Source: JBGCED01 sp045106055
GTDB lineage: Bacteria > Pseudomonadota > Alphaproteobacteria > CBDDJK01
Length of the DNA: 35,134 nucleotides
Reading direction: 5' to 3'
NCBI GenBank assembly: GCA_045106055.1
Contig: JBGCED010000123.1
Span: 1-35,134 of the forward strand
The translations under genes were made by a program, and so were the position numbers. Positions 8,653 to 17,601 of the stretch are shown in pieces. Under the pieces are notes generated by a model, which worked only from the letters and a program-made list of their open reading frames with translations, ran no database searches and was not told the DNA's origin. The stretch's first letter is position 1. Each line of letters opens with the position of its first letter.

Positions 8653-8676
8653 ATATACATATAAATATATGTATAT
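8653..8676. promoter_or_regulatory. Perfect 24-bp palindrome upstream of metF (candidate operator)
   Basis: ATATACATATA (8653-8663) and its exact complement TATATGTATAT (8666-8676) flank a 2-base centre, AA. It lies 20 bases upstream of the metF start and its ribosome-binding site, a normal place for a repressor operator overlapping the promoter. ArsR-type regulators, which include SAH-responsive SahR regulators of metF and ahcY in Proteobacteria, bind AT-rich palindromes of this kind. Assigning it to such a regulator is inference; no regulator gene is adjacent. Confidence 0.6.
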
Positions 8677-8742
8677 GTCAATATATATTTTAGGGTTTAA
8701 TCCTGCTGATTGATTAAAGTTTCTTAACATGCACATAATAAT

Positions 8743-8771
8743 TTGCTTTTTAAGGCGGGGCTTACTATAAA
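8743..8771 (+). promoter_or_regulatory. Sigma-70-type promoter for the RND efflux genes
   Basis: TTGCTT (8743-8748), a 17-base spacer and TATAAA (8766-8771) fit a housekeeping promoter. Transcription would start near 8778, just before the efflux adaptor gene at 8790. It reads away from metF. Confidence 0.5.
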
Positions 8772-8789
8772 TTAATTCAAGGCAGATCA

Positions 8790-9953
8790 ATGATTGAAGC
8801 CATTTTTAAAATAAAAAGGTTCAAAACGCAGATGCGTATTTTTAATGTAAAAATCAAAGGCGCTTATATTAGTGCATTTTTAATTGCAGGCTTGGCGGGC
8901 GGTTGGTTGCTATCAGGTGTGATTACAGCGGATGATCAACCCGTCACCGCTGATGGCGGCGATGAAGCCACTATGGCTGCCAATCTTGATGCGGATATTC
9001 CGATGCCGACCGTACGGACCTTAAATACGGTTGCGCAAGCATTTGAAGGGAATTTGCAATTTACGGGGCAGAGCAGCCCTGACCGTTTGATCGATATTAA
9101 AGCAGAAACCGAAGGCACAATCAGGCAATTTTCCCCCGAAATTGGGGATTTTATTGCGGTAAATGAAACCATGCTGCAAATTAACCTTGCGACCAGACAA
9201 ATTGAACTTAATCAAGCGAAAGCCGCGTTAAGACAGGCTGAAATTGAATTTGGTGCAGCCCAAAAGCTAGCCCAAAAAGGCTTTCAAAGCGACATTCAAA
9301 AGGCAAAAGCCGAAACCGCCTTGGCGGTTGCAAAAACCAATCTTGCCTTGATCGAACTTGATATTGCGCGCACCAGCGTTACAGCCCCGTTTGACGGGCG
9401 GATTTATCAAAAACATGTTGAAATTGGTGATTATGTAAAAGTCGCAGACAATGTTGTGACCTTGGTTGATCTTGACCCATTGGTGGTTGAAATTCAAATT
9501 TCAGAAAATGATATTGGGCGGGTTGCGCTTGACGCACAAGCCGTTTTGGAATTTCAAGATAAACGCCGTTATCAAGGGCGGTTAAAACATATATCGCCCG
9601 TTAGTGATGCCCAAACCAGAACTTTTATGGGCGAAATTGAACTTGATAATCCCGACCATCACTTAAAGGCAGGCTTGACGGTTAAAGCGATTTTGGACTT
9701 GCCGCAAATTTCTGCCCATAAGATAAGCCCTGCATGGTTGGGGCTTTCGGATGAAGGGCAGATTGGATTGAAAGCCGTTGATGAAAATGAAATCGTTCAA
9801 TTTTATCCTGTTGAAATTGCCAGCAATACATCAACGGCGGTATGGGTGACGGGGCTGCCAGATCAAGCGGAGATCATTGTGGTGGGTCAAGAATTTGTAT
9901 CAGAAGGCACGAAAGTCATCGTGCAGAATATCACGCAAAACACAGATTCATAA
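8790..9953 (+). CDS. RND efflux periplasmic adaptor (membrane fusion protein)
   Basis: A 387-residue HlyD/AcrA-type adaptor that bridges an inner-membrane RND pump and an outer-membrane channel. A single N-terminal membrane segment (about residues 28-46) anchors it; there is no lipobox. The barrel-sandwich half-motifs are visible around residues 100-125 (IKAETEGTIRQFSPEIGDFI) and 195-220 (TAPFDGRIYQKHVEIGDYV), separated by the alpha-hairpin (about 130-190, rich in Ala/Gln/Glu), followed by the beta-barrel domain. An ATG at 8832 is an alternative start. The pump gene follows after 57 bases. No outer-membrane factor is encoded nearby, so a TolC-like partner would come from elsewhere. Confidence 0.93.
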   Translation: MIEAIFKIKRFKTQMRIFNVKIKGAYISAFLIAGLAGGWLLSGVITADDQPVTADGGDEATMAANLDADIPMPTVRTLNTVAQAFEGNLQFTGQSSPDRLIDIKAETEGTIRQFSPEIGDFIAVNETMLQINLATRQIELNQAKAALRQAEIEFGAAQKLAQKGFQSDIQKAKAETALAVAKTNLALIELDIARTSVTAPFDGRIYQKHVEIGDYVKVADNVVTLVDLDPLVVEIQISENDIGRVALDAQAVLEFQDKRRYQGRLKHISPVSDAQTRTFMGEIELDNPDHHLKAGLTVKAILDLPQISAHKISPAWLGLSDEGQIGLKAVDENEIVQFYPVEIASNTSTAVWVTGLPDQAEIIVVGQEFVSEGTKVIVQNITQNTDS

Positions 9954-10010
9954 TGTTTTTATCTTGAAATAACATGATGAATTTAACTGATAAATGGACG
10001 CATAAATAAA

Positions 10011-13000
10011 ATGTCAATCATTGATGCCGCCTTAAATCGTAGCCGTATGGTGCTGGCGATTCTGTTCTTTTTGCTGATTGCGGGCATGTATGCCTATAGC
10101 AATATTCCAAAGGAATCAGACCCTGATGTTAATATTCCGATTGTATATGTTTCCATGAATTTAGAGGGCATATCGCCTGAAGATGCCGAGCGGTTGCTGG
10201 TGCGCCCGATGGAAAAAGAGGTAAAATCAATTGAAGGCGTGAAAGAAATGCGTTCAACCGCTTATGATGGTGGGGCGAATGTCTTGCTGGAATTTGAAGC
10301 GGGCTATGATATTGATCTTGCTTTGGTTGATGTGCGCGAGAAAGTGGATGTTGCCAAAGCCAATTTGCCAAATGATGTGGATGAACCCACCGTGAATGAG
10401 GTTAATTTATCCCTGTTCCCGATTTTGGTGGTTTCCCTATATGGCAATGTGCCAGAACGCGCCTTGCTGCAATATGCGAAGAATTTACAAGATATTATCG
10501 AAGAGATTCCAACCGTTCTGGAAGCAAATATTACGGGCGAACGCGATGAAACCGTTGAGGTGTTGATCGATCCTGTTCGCTTGGAAAGCTATAATTTACA
10601 GCCCAGCGACATTGCTGCCAAATTAAACAGCGATAATCAGCTGGTGGCAGCGGGCGCAGTTGATACGGGGGCGGGGCGCTTTTCAATCAAAGTGCCAGGC
10701 GTGTTTGAAAATATCACGGACATTATGGAAATGCCCATTTTTGCAAATGGCGAGGGGGTTGTACGGTTTCGCGACATTGCCGAGGTTCGGCGCACTTTTT
10801 CCGATCCATCCACTTTTGCACGCTTTAACGGGCAGCAAGCCTTGGCGATTGAGGTTAGCAAGCGGGTTGGCACCAATATTATTGAAACGATTGAGCAGGT
10901 TCAAGCAAGAGTGAATGCGGAAATAGAAAATTGGCCGTCCAATATTCAAGTGGAATTTTCACAAGATAAATCCAATGACATTCGAACCATGTTGAATGAT
11001 TTGCAAAATAATGTGATTACCGCCGTGTTGCTGGTGATGATTGTGGTGGTTGGCGCGATTGGGCTTAGAAGCGGCATTTTGGTTGGAATTGCCATTCCAG
11101 GATCATTCTTAACCGCGTTGCTGGTTTTATATTTATTTGGCTTTACAATTAATGTTGTTGTGTTGTTTTCACTTATTCTTGCGGTTGGCATGCTGGTGGA
11201 TGGTGCGATTGTGGTCACCGAATATGCGGACCGTAAAATTAGTGAGGGTGAAAGCAGCAATCTTGCTTATGGGCTTGCAGCAAAACGCATGGCATGGCCA
11301 ATTATCGCATCAACGGCAACCACGCTGTCAGCCTTTATGCCCTTATTATTTTGGCCGGGCATTGTTGGCGAATTTATGAAATTCCTGCCGCTTACGCTGA
11401 TTATCACCCTGTCAGCTTCGCTGGCGATGGCGCTTATTTTTCTGCCAACATTGGGGTCTGTATTATCATTTAAACGAAAGCCGCAGCTTGCTGGTGCAGG
11501 CGATGGACAATCTGAAGCTGCGCCGATCTTGGCAGCGGATCAGCATCCTAAGCTGGAACAATTATTGGCCTTAAAAGGCGGTGTTGGGGTGTATTTGCGC
11601 GCATTGAATAAATGCCTTAATTTTCCACCGCTTATTTTATTGCTTGCCTTATCCTTATTAATTGGTTCTTGGGTTTCCTATGCCAAATTTGGCAAAGGCA
11701 GCGAGTTTTTTCCAGCGATTGAGCCAGAACAATTATTGATCTATGTCCATGCGCGCGGCAATATGTCGGTTGCAGAACGCGATCAGCTGGTGCTGGATGT
11801 CGAAGATATTATTTATGCTTATAATGATGATTATAATGCGTTTAAATCTGTTAATTCGGCAAGCGGCATCTTTGAGGTGCGCGACGAGGAAGCCGAAGAT
11901 ATTATCGGCAAAATCCAAATTGAACTTCAAGAATGGGATCAGCGCCCGTCAGCGGTTGAAATCAAGCAATTCTTGCGCGAGCGCACAAAATCCTTGGCGG
12001 GAATTTATGTGGAAGTCAAAGAGCCAGAGGCAGGGCCCCCCACAGGGAAACCCGTTCAAATTCAATTATCTTCTGCCAACCCTGATCTATTAGAAGTGCC
12101 GGCGGGGTTAATCCGCGCCAAAATGGATCAAATGCCTGATTTGATTGATGTTGAGGATTCGCGCCCCATCCCTGCGATTGAATGGCGATTATCAGTTAAT
12201 CGCGACCAAGCAACAAAATTTGATGTAGATATTGCGACTTTAAGCGGTTTTGTGCAGATGGTTACGCGCGGCGTTAAAATTGACAGCTATCGCCCCAATG
12301 ATTCAGATGAAGAGGTTGATATTTTGCTGCGCTTACCCGAAGAAGATCGCACCCTTGGCCGCTTGGATCAAATTCGCATCCTAACGCCTGAAGGCCCTGT
12401 GCCAGTTAGCAATTTCCTAACACGCATTCCAGAACAAAAAACGGGCATTTTACGGCGGGTTGATGCGGAACGGATTATGACGATTAAGGCGGAAACCGTT
12501 GCGGGCGCGCTGCCTGAAAATTCGGTTAAGGAATTGCAAACATGGCTGGATGATCAAGATTTTGCGGATGATATTAATATTATTTTTGGCGGCGAAGATG
12601 AAGAGCAAGCGGCTGCATCGCAATTTTTAGGGCGGGCATTCATGGTTGCCTTATTCTTAATCGCGGTCATTTTGGTTACTCAATTTAACAGCTTTTATGC
12701 GACCTTCTTGATTTTAAGTGCGATTATCATGTCAACGGTTGGGGTGTTGATTGGGCTTTTGATCACGGATAAACCCTTTGGCATTGTGATGTCAGGGATT
12801 GGGGTGATTGCGCTTGCGGGGATTGTGGTCAATAATAATATTATTTTGATTGATACTTATAACCGTCTTTATAAGGAATTAAAGGATCGGCGCACCGCGA
12901 TTTTGCTAACCTGCGCGCAGCGGATAAGACCTGTATTATTAACCACGACCACCACCATTTTGGGACTGCTGCCCATGACTTTGCAGCTGAATATTGATTT

Positions 13001-13241
13001 TATTGCGCGCGAGGTTAGCCATGGCGCGCCATCCACCCAGTGGTGGGTCAGCCTTTCAACCGCGATTGTGTTTGGGCTTGGTTTTGCAACCATCTTAACC
13101 TTGGTGGTAACCCCGTCCTTATTAAAGCTTCCAGATAGCTTTAGGACGCTGCTTGCCGTGATCATCACCCGTTCTTTCTTGAAAAGATTTGGGTTTGCAC
13201 GGCGGTTTCAAACGGCAAAACCGTCAAATTCCACAGCTTAA
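10011..13241 (+). CDS. RND superfamily efflux pump permease (AcrB-like, HAE-1 related)
   Basis: A proton-driven efflux permease of 1076 residues, the normal size, with twelve membrane segments and two large periplasmic loops (about residues 35-335 and 560-870). Segments such as NIPKESDPDVNIPIVYVSM, GISPEDAERLLVRPMEKEV and EIPTVLEANITGERDE are typical of the class. In membrane helix 4 the motif reads VDGAIVVTEYADR (about residues 395-408), so only one of the two adjacent aspartates of AcrB (D407/D408) is kept, and the helix-10 lysine region reads VVNNNIILID. I believe this variant is normal for an RND subgroup common in Alphaproteobacteria. Substrates cannot be deduced. It follows its adaptor gene directly. 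Confidence 0.94.
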   Translation: MSIIDAALNRSRMVLAILFFLLIAGMYAYSNIPKESDPDVNIPIVYVSMNLEGISPEDAERLLVRPMEKEVKSIEGVKEMRSTAYDGGANVLLEFEAGYDIDLALVDVREKVDVAKANLPNDVDEPTVNEVNLSLFPILVVSLYGNVPERALLQYAKNLQDIIEEIPTVLEANITGERDETVEVLIDPVRLESYNLQPSDIAAKLNSDNQLVAAGAVDTGAGRFSIKVPGVFENITDIMEMPIFANGEGVVRFRDIAEVRRTFSDPSTFARFNGQQALAIEVSKRVGTNIIETIEQVQARVNAEIENWPSNIQVEFSQDKSNDIRTMLNDLQNNVITAVLLVMIVVVGAIGLRSGILVGIAIPGSFLTALLVLYLFGFTINVVVLFSLILAVGMLVDGAIVVTEYADRKISEGESSNLAYGLAAKRMAWPIIASTATTLSAFMPLLFWPGIVGEFMKFLPLTLIITLSASLAMALIFLPTLGSVLSFKRKPQLAGAGDGQSEAAPILAADQHPKLEQLLALKGGVGVYLRALNKCLNFPPLILLLALSLLIGSWVSYAKFGKGSEFFPAIEPEQLLIYVHARGNMSVAERDQLVLDVEDIIYAYNDDYNAFKSVNSASGIFEVRDEEAEDIIGKIQIELQEWDQRPSAVEIKQFLRERTKSLAGIYVEVKEPEAGPPTGKPVQIQLSSANPDLLEVPAGLIRAKMDQMPDLIDVEDSRPIPAIEWRLSVNRDQATKFDVDIATLSGFVQMVTRGVKIDSYRPNDSDEEVDILLRLPEEDRTLGRLDQIRILTPEGPVPVSNFLTRIPEQKTGILRRVDAERIMTIKAETVAGALPENSVKELQTWLDDQDFADDINIIFGGEDEEQAAASQFLGRAFMVALFLIAVILVTQFNSFYATFLILSAIIMSTVGVLIGLLITDKPFGIVMSGIGVIALAGIVVNNNIILIDTYNRLYKELKDRRTAILLTCAQRIRPVLLTTTTTILGLLPMTLQLNIDFIAREVSHGAPSTQWWVSLSTAIVFGLGFATILTLVVTPSLLKLPDSFRTLLAVIITRSFLKRFGFARRFQTAKPSNSTA

Positions 13242-13270
13242 ATCGCAAGATTTTTTGAACCCAATGTGAT

Positions 13271-13287
13271 TTGGCATAGAAATTGCC
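13271..13287 (+). promoter_or_regulatory. Sigma-54 (RpoN) promoter of the flgF operon
   Basis: The 17 bases TTGGCATAGAAATTGCC match the -24/-12 consensus YTGGCACGRNNNTTGCW at 14 positions, with the essential GG and GC dinucleotides exactly ten bases apart. This is the expected control for mid/late flagellar genes in Alphaproteobacteria such as Caulobacter. Transcription should start about 12 bases after the GC, at or next to 13298, immediately before the flgF ATG at 13299. Confidence 0.8.
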
Positions 13288-13298
13288 TTATCTAGGGC

Positions 13299-14036
13299 AT
13301 GGAAAATTCAATTTACATTGCCTTATCCCGTCAAGCTGCGATGCGCCGCGAAATGGATGTTGCTGCGAATAATATCGCCAATGTCGATACGCCAGGCTTT
13401 CGCGGTGAACGGGTGATCTTTCAAGAATATATCTCTGCGCCTAACTTTAGGGAACGCCATTCCTTTGTGGATGATGTGGGGACAGCGCGCGATACAACAC
13501 TTGGTGCGTTTGAAACCACGGGCAATCAATTTGATCTTGCGCTATCCAATAAGGATAATTTCTTTGTGGTTGAAACCCCAATGGGCGAGCGCTATACGCG
13601 CCACGGTAAATTTCATTTGGATGTAAATGGCGATCTGGTGACGGGAAGCGGGTATCCTGTTATGGGAGAGGGGCGTAATATTGAAATTCCGCCAGAAGTT
13701 TCCAGCATTACAATTACTGGTGATGGCGCGGTGCTTGATGATGCTGCGGGCGGGATAGAAATTGATCGGCTGCGGGTTGTTTCAATCGCTGATCCAACCA
13801 TTTTAAAGCGTGCTGCTGACAGCATGTATATCCTAGATCCAGACCAAACGGCAGAAGTCGCAGAAGAGCCTGGGGTTATTCAAGGGGTGCTTGAAGATTC
13901 TAATGTTAAGGCAATCCGCGAATTAACCCGAATTATGGAAATTAGCCGCATGTATGAAGCAATTACCAATTTTGGTAAGAAAGAAGATGAACGGATTGGG
14001 CAAATGATCAGCGAACTTGGCAAAACGCCAAGCTGA
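13299..14036 (+). CDS. flgF: Flagellar proximal rod protein FlgF
   Basis: FlgF is one of the rod proteins that cross the periplasm between the MS ring and hook. This 245-residue protein begins MENSIYIALSRQAAMRREMD followed by the rod/hook signature NNIANVDTPGF, and ends with the matching C-terminal helix (EDSNVKAIRELTRIMEISRMYEAI). Length and the short N-terminal heptad region are normal. The start codon is fixed by the conserved N-terminus. There is no proper ribosome-binding site: AGGG lies one base before the ATG, and the predicted transcription start from the upstream sigma-54 promoter is also there, so the message may be leaderless. First gene of flgF-flgG-flgA-flgH. Confidence 0.95.
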   Translation: MENSIYIALSRQAAMRREMDVAANNIANVDTPGFRGERVIFQEYISAPNFRERHSFVDDVGTARDTTLGAFETTGNQFDLALSNKDNFFVVETPMGERYTRHGKFHLDVNGDLVTGSGYPVMGEGRNIEIPPEVSSITITGDGAVLDDAAGGIEIDRLRVVSIADPTILKRAADSMYILDPDQTAEVAEEPGVIQGVLEDSNVKAIRELTRIMEISRMYEAITNFGKKEDERIGQMISELGKTPS

Positions 14037-14083
14037 TCTGCTCGTATTTAATCGTGTGAGAAAGCAAGATAAGGTAGGGTGAT

Positions 14084-14869
14084 ATGAGAAGTTTAAGCAT
14101 TGGTGCAACAGGAATGCTAGCGCAGCAGCTGAATGTTGAAGTGATCTCTAATAATATTGCAAATATGAACACAACCGCCTATCAGCGGCGGCGCGTGGAA
14201 TTTCAAGATTTGCTTTATCAAAATCAACGGCGCGTTGGTTCGCAATCTTCAGAAGCAAATACGATTGTGCCAGTTGGGGTGCAAGTCGGGCTGGGGGTTA
14301 AAACCGCAGCCGTTTACAGAATTCCCATTCAAGGCAATTTAACCCTAACGGAAAATGCGCTTGATATGGCAATTGACGGCAAGGGCTATTTTCAAATTGA
14401 TTTGCCTTCTGGGCAAACGGGCTATACCCGTGCAGGTTCGTTTCAATTATCAAATGAGGGGACGATTGTAACGGTTGATGGCTATCAGTTGCAGCCAGGC
14501 CTTACCGTTCCAGCAAATACGATTGACATTGCAATCAATGCTTCGGGGCAGGTGCTGGCGCAAGTTGACGGACAAACCGCGCAAACCGTGGTTGGACAGA
14601 TTCAGCTTTCAACCTTTGCCAATCAGGCGGGGTTGCTGGCAATTGGGAATAATTTATTGATTGAATCGCCAGCTTCTGGTGCGCCCGTGACAGGCACACC
14701 AGATACGATCGGCTATGGTTCGGTTCAGCAAGGGTTTTTGGAAACATCCAATGTGAATGTTGTGGATGAAATTACCCATTTGATTACAGCGCAGCGTGCT
14801 TATGAAATGAATTCCAAGGTGATTGAAACCTCGGATCAGATGCTGGGTACAATGACCAATATTCGTTAA
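14084..14869 (+). CDS. flgG: Flagellar distal rod protein FlgG
   Basis: FlgG forms the distal rod, exported through the flagellar type III apparatus. The 261-residue length is the family norm. The N-terminus MRSLSIGATGMLAQQLNVEVISNNIANMNTT is almost diagnostic, followed by the FlgG-specific QRRRVEFQDLLYQ insertion that makes the rod straight and rigid. The C-terminus holds SNVNVVDEITHLITAQRAYEMN, the conserved coiled-coil helix. AAGGTAGGG precedes the ATG. It lies 47 bases after flgF and 14-17 before flgA, in the usual alphaproteobacterial order. Confidence 0.97.
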   Translation: MRSLSIGATGMLAQQLNVEVISNNIANMNTTAYQRRRVEFQDLLYQNQRRVGSQSSEANTIVPVGVQVGLGVKTAAVYRIPIQGNLTLTENALDMAIDGKGYFQIDLPSGQTGYTRAGSFQLSNEGTIVTVDGYQLQPGLTVPANTIDIAINASGQVLAQVDGQTAQTVVGQIQLSTFANQAGLLAIGNNLLIESPASGAPVTGTPDTIGYGSVQQGFLETSNVNVVDEITHLITAQRAYEMNSKVIETSDQMLGTMTNIR

Positions 14870-14885
14870 TATTAGGGCGTGAGTG

Positions 14886-15956
14886 ATGCGATTTTTTAAA
14901 ATTTTAATGCTGCTGGGCGGGCTGTTTATGTCGTCAAACGCGATTGCGGGCAATTTGCCTGCGGGTTCTAGCTTGTTTAGCCAAGGAAAGCTTAAAACAG
15001 ATGAGCGCGCAAACTTGCCTGTGCAAACCATTAATGTTTCAGCAAAGACAAAACATAACAAGATTAACCAAACCTTGTTATTAAAAGATCGCGTGCGGAT
15101 TGATCGCGATCAGGTCATGCTGAGCGATTTATTTTTAAATTTACCCACATCATATGATCAGGTGCTATTTGATGCACCGCAAGCAGGTAAAACAATGCGC
15201 GTTTCAACCCGCTTCATTGATGAATTGGTAACAAAACAGGGGCTTTCATGGCAAGCATTGACGCGCAATAATTCAGTTGAAATTGCCCGCGCAGGACAGC
15301 GGGTTGATCAATCGATCTTAACATCTATCATTGCCCAATTCATTGAATCGCATCCTAATTTGAAAGCAAGATCGTTTGAGGTTTCCTTAAATGGAAGCGC
15401 TACGGATTATTATATTCCGACCAATATAGCGCTGGATGGCGAAATTGATGATTGGCGCTATGATCCTGAATTGGGGAGGTTTCAAGCGCAGCTTTATATC
15501 CCAAATCAGATGAACTCTGTTGAGAAAATTTTGTTAAGCGGACGGCTTCAACCTTTAATAAAAATTCCGATGACCGCACGGCAAATCGCTCGGGGTCAGA
15601 TTATTCATGCAGGCGATATCATTTATCAGGAAATTATGGAAAGCAATTTAAGCCCGAACGCAATTACCTTGGCGCAAGATTTGGTTGGAAAGCAAGCAAA
15701 GGTTAATATTCAAATGGGAAAAGCCGTGCGCAGCAATCAAATTAATGAACCATTATTGATCAGGCGCGGGGATCAGATTTTAATCAGCCTTCAAACTGAT
15801 TCAATGCAGCTTATTGCGCAAGGACGCGCGCTTGAAAATGGTGCGCTGGGGGAATTAATTCAGGTGCAAAATATGCAAAGCAAAACGCAAATTGATGCGG
15901 TGGTAAAAGGCAGGGGCAGGGCGGTTGTTCAAGCCCTAAGCAGCAATCAGTTTTAA
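14886..15956 (+). CDS. flgA: Flagellar P-ring assembly chaperone FlgA
   Basis: FlgA is a periplasmic chaperone needed for assembly of the FlgI P ring. The protein (356 residues from this ATG) has a signal peptide (MRFFKILMLLGGLFMSSNAIAG). The C-terminal half contains the SAF/ChapFlgA domain, recognisable from IPMTARQIARGQIIHAGDI, LVGKQAKVNIQMGKAVRSNQI and LIQVQNMQSKTQIDAVVKGRG. It is longer than the enterobacterial protein (about 220 residues), as is common in Alphaproteobacteria. A GTG directly before (14883) is an alternative start; AGGG is eight bases from the ATG. Its partner flgI is not in the window. Confidence 0.9.
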   Translation: MRFFKILMLLGGLFMSSNAIAGNLPAGSSLFSQGKLKTDERANLPVQTINVSAKTKHNKINQTLLLKDRVRIDRDQVMLSDLFLNLPTSYDQVLFDAPQAGKTMRVSTRFIDELVTKQGLSWQALTRNNSVEIARAGQRVDQSILTSIIAQFIESHPNLKARSFEVSLNGSATDYYIPTNIALDGEIDDWRYDPELGRFQAQLYIPNQMNSVEKILLSGRLQPLIKIPMTARQIARGQIIHAGDIIYQEIMESNLSPNAITLAQDLVGKQAKVNIQMGKAVRSNQINEPLLIRRGDQILISLQTDSMQLIAQGRALENGALGELIQVQNMQSKTQIDAVVKGRGRAVVQALSSNQF

Positions 15957-15989
15957 AATATAATTCACACGGGTTAAGGGCAAGAAATA

Positions 15990-16742
15990 ATGCGCTTTTT
16001 TGAAAAAATGTCTAAGATTATGATTATCAGCTGCTGTTTCTGGCTGGGTGCGTGCAATACGCTAAGCAAATTAACCCAAGTTGGCGAAGAACCTGCCTTG
16101 TCCCCTATGACCAATCCCCAGCATGATCCAGATTATAAACCCGTTTCAATGCCAATGCCCAATCCGCAAGTGGCAACGGTTGGCACAAATTCCTTGTGGC
16201 GCACAGGAAGCCGCGCTTTTTTCAAGGATTTGCGCGCAAGTCAAATTGGCGATATTGTAACCGTTATTATTAACATTGACGATCAAGCCGATTTAACCAA
16301 TAGCAGCAATAGCAGCAGATCAAGCGCAGAAGATATGGGACTTGGCGCATTTGGCGGATATGAAAAAAGCCTGGATAGCATCCTTCCAGAAGCGGTTGAT
16401 CCTGCAAGCTTGCTTAATTTTGGGTCAACCTCTGCAAGCTCTGGCACGGGTTCAATCAGCCGCGAAGAACAAATTGATTTAAGCGTTGCTGCCATTGTGA
16501 CGCAAATTTTGCCCAACGGCAATCTGGTCATTCATGGCAGGCAAGAAACCAAGGTCAATTATGAAATTCGCCAGTTGCAGGTCGCAGGGGTGATACGCCC
16601 GCAAGATATTTCCAACAGCAATACAATTGATTATGATAAAATTGCGGAAGCAAGGCTTGCTTATGGCGGAAAAGGTCATATATCCGATAAGCAAGAACCG
16701 CGTTGGGGAACGCAAATTATTGATATTCTAATGCCATTTTAA
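15990..16742 (+). CDS. flgH: Flagellar L-ring lipoprotein FlgH
   Basis: FlgH forms the outer-membrane L ring around the rod. The N-terminus is a lipoprotein signal with lipobox L-G-A-C at Cys22. Family segments are visible: SLWRTGSRAFFKDLRASQIGDIVTV (the start of the conserved domain), the Ser/Asn-rich linker, AIVTQILPNGNLVIHGRQE and VAGVIRPQDISNSNTI. The C-terminal part, GGKGHISDKQEPRWGTQ followed by a short hydrophobic end, is standard. Length (250 residues) is slightly above E. coli. tolQ begins only 22 bases after the stop, with no terminator visible between. Confidence 0.95.
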   Translation: MRFFEKMSKIMIISCCFWLGACNTLSKLTQVGEEPALSPMTNPQHDPDYKPVSMPMPNPQVATVGTNSLWRTGSRAFFKDLRASQIGDIVTVIINIDDQADLTNSSNSSRSSAEDMGLGAFGGYEKSLDSILPEAVDPASLLNFGSTSASSGTGSISREEQIDLSVAAIVTQILPNGNLVIHGRQETKVNYEIRQLQVAGVIRPQDISNSNTIDYDKIAEARLAYGGKGHISDKQEPRWGTQIIDILMPF

Positions 16743-16764
16743 TTTTTTTTGTGAAGTTGATGAA

Positions 16765-17598
16765 ATGTATGAAAATTTAAAAACCACTTTGCTTGAAGCG
16801 CCCATTAAATTGGCGCAAATTGCAGCGCCCGTTCCAGAAGCTGGGGCAGAATTGCCGCTGCCAAACCTTACGCCCAATGCAGCTGGAATGCCAGTGTCTG
16901 GAGAAGCGGGGCTTGCAGCAGACAACGCCCATAGCGTGTTTTCACTGTTTATGCGGGCTGATTTTGTGGTTCAATCGGTTATGATCATGCTGTTGCTTGC
17001 AAGCGTGTGGTGCTGGGCGATTATCATTGAAAAATCAATTAAAATGAAGAAAGTTCGCGTGCTTGCCCGCCAATTTGAAGCTGTTTTCTGGTCAGGCGAA
17101 GCGATGGAAGATATTTATCAACGCTTGAAGGGAAAACCGCCGCTTTGCCCGATGAGCGCAATTTTCCTCTCTGCCATGCAAGAATGGAATCGCACCATAT
17201 CAAAAGGAACGGGTGTGCTTAGCATGGCAAGCAGCGAGCGGATTGAACGCGGGATGCAAACCACCTTAAATCAAGAATTAAACAAATTAGAAAAATATTT
17301 AACCTTCTTGGCATCGGTTGGTTCGGCTGCGCCTTTTATTGGGTTATTTGGCACCGTTTGGGGCATTATGAACAGTTTTGCATCGATTGCTGCCAGCAAG
17401 CAAACCAGCCTTGCGGTGGTTGCACCTGGAATTTCGGAAGCATTGCTTGCAACCGCGCTGGGGCTTGTGGCTGCGATTCCTGCCAGCATTTTTTACAATA
17501 AAATATCTTCTGATCTTAATCGTTATGCTGCCAGACTAGAAGCTTTTTCAAATGAAATGGCCGCCATTTTCTCGCGCCAGCTTGATGAACAGGCTTGA
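16765..17598 (+). CDS. tolQ: Tol-Pal system proton channel subunit TolQ
   Basis: TolQ with TolR uses proton flow to energise TolA for outer-membrane constriction during division. The protein has 277 residues, about 50 longer than E. coli TolQ, because of an N-terminal Pro/Ala-rich extension before the first membrane helix (about residues 70-92). The MotA/TolQ/ExbB domain follows: LTFLASVGSAAPFIGLFGTVWGIM and GISEALLATALGLVAAIPASIFYN. Adjacent tolR and a TolA (rather than TonB) downstream support TolQ over ExbB. It is placed directly behind flgH, so it may be co-transcribed with flagellar genes; a separate promoter inside flgH is equally possible. Confidence 0.93.
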   Translation: MYENLKTTLLEAPIKLAQIAAPVPEAGAELPLPNLTPNAAGMPVSGEAGLAADNAHSVFSLFMRADFVVQSVMIMLLLASVWCWAIIIEKSIKMKKVRVLARQFEAVFWSGEAMEDIYQRLKGKPPLCPMSAIFLSAMQEWNRTISKGTGVLSMASSERIERGMQTTLNQELNKLEKYLTFLASVGSAAPFIGLFGTVWGIMNSFASIAASKQTSLAVVAPGISEALLATALGLVAAIPASIFYNKISSDLNRYAARLEAFSNEMAAIFSRQLDEQA

Positions 17599-17601
17599 AT
17601 T

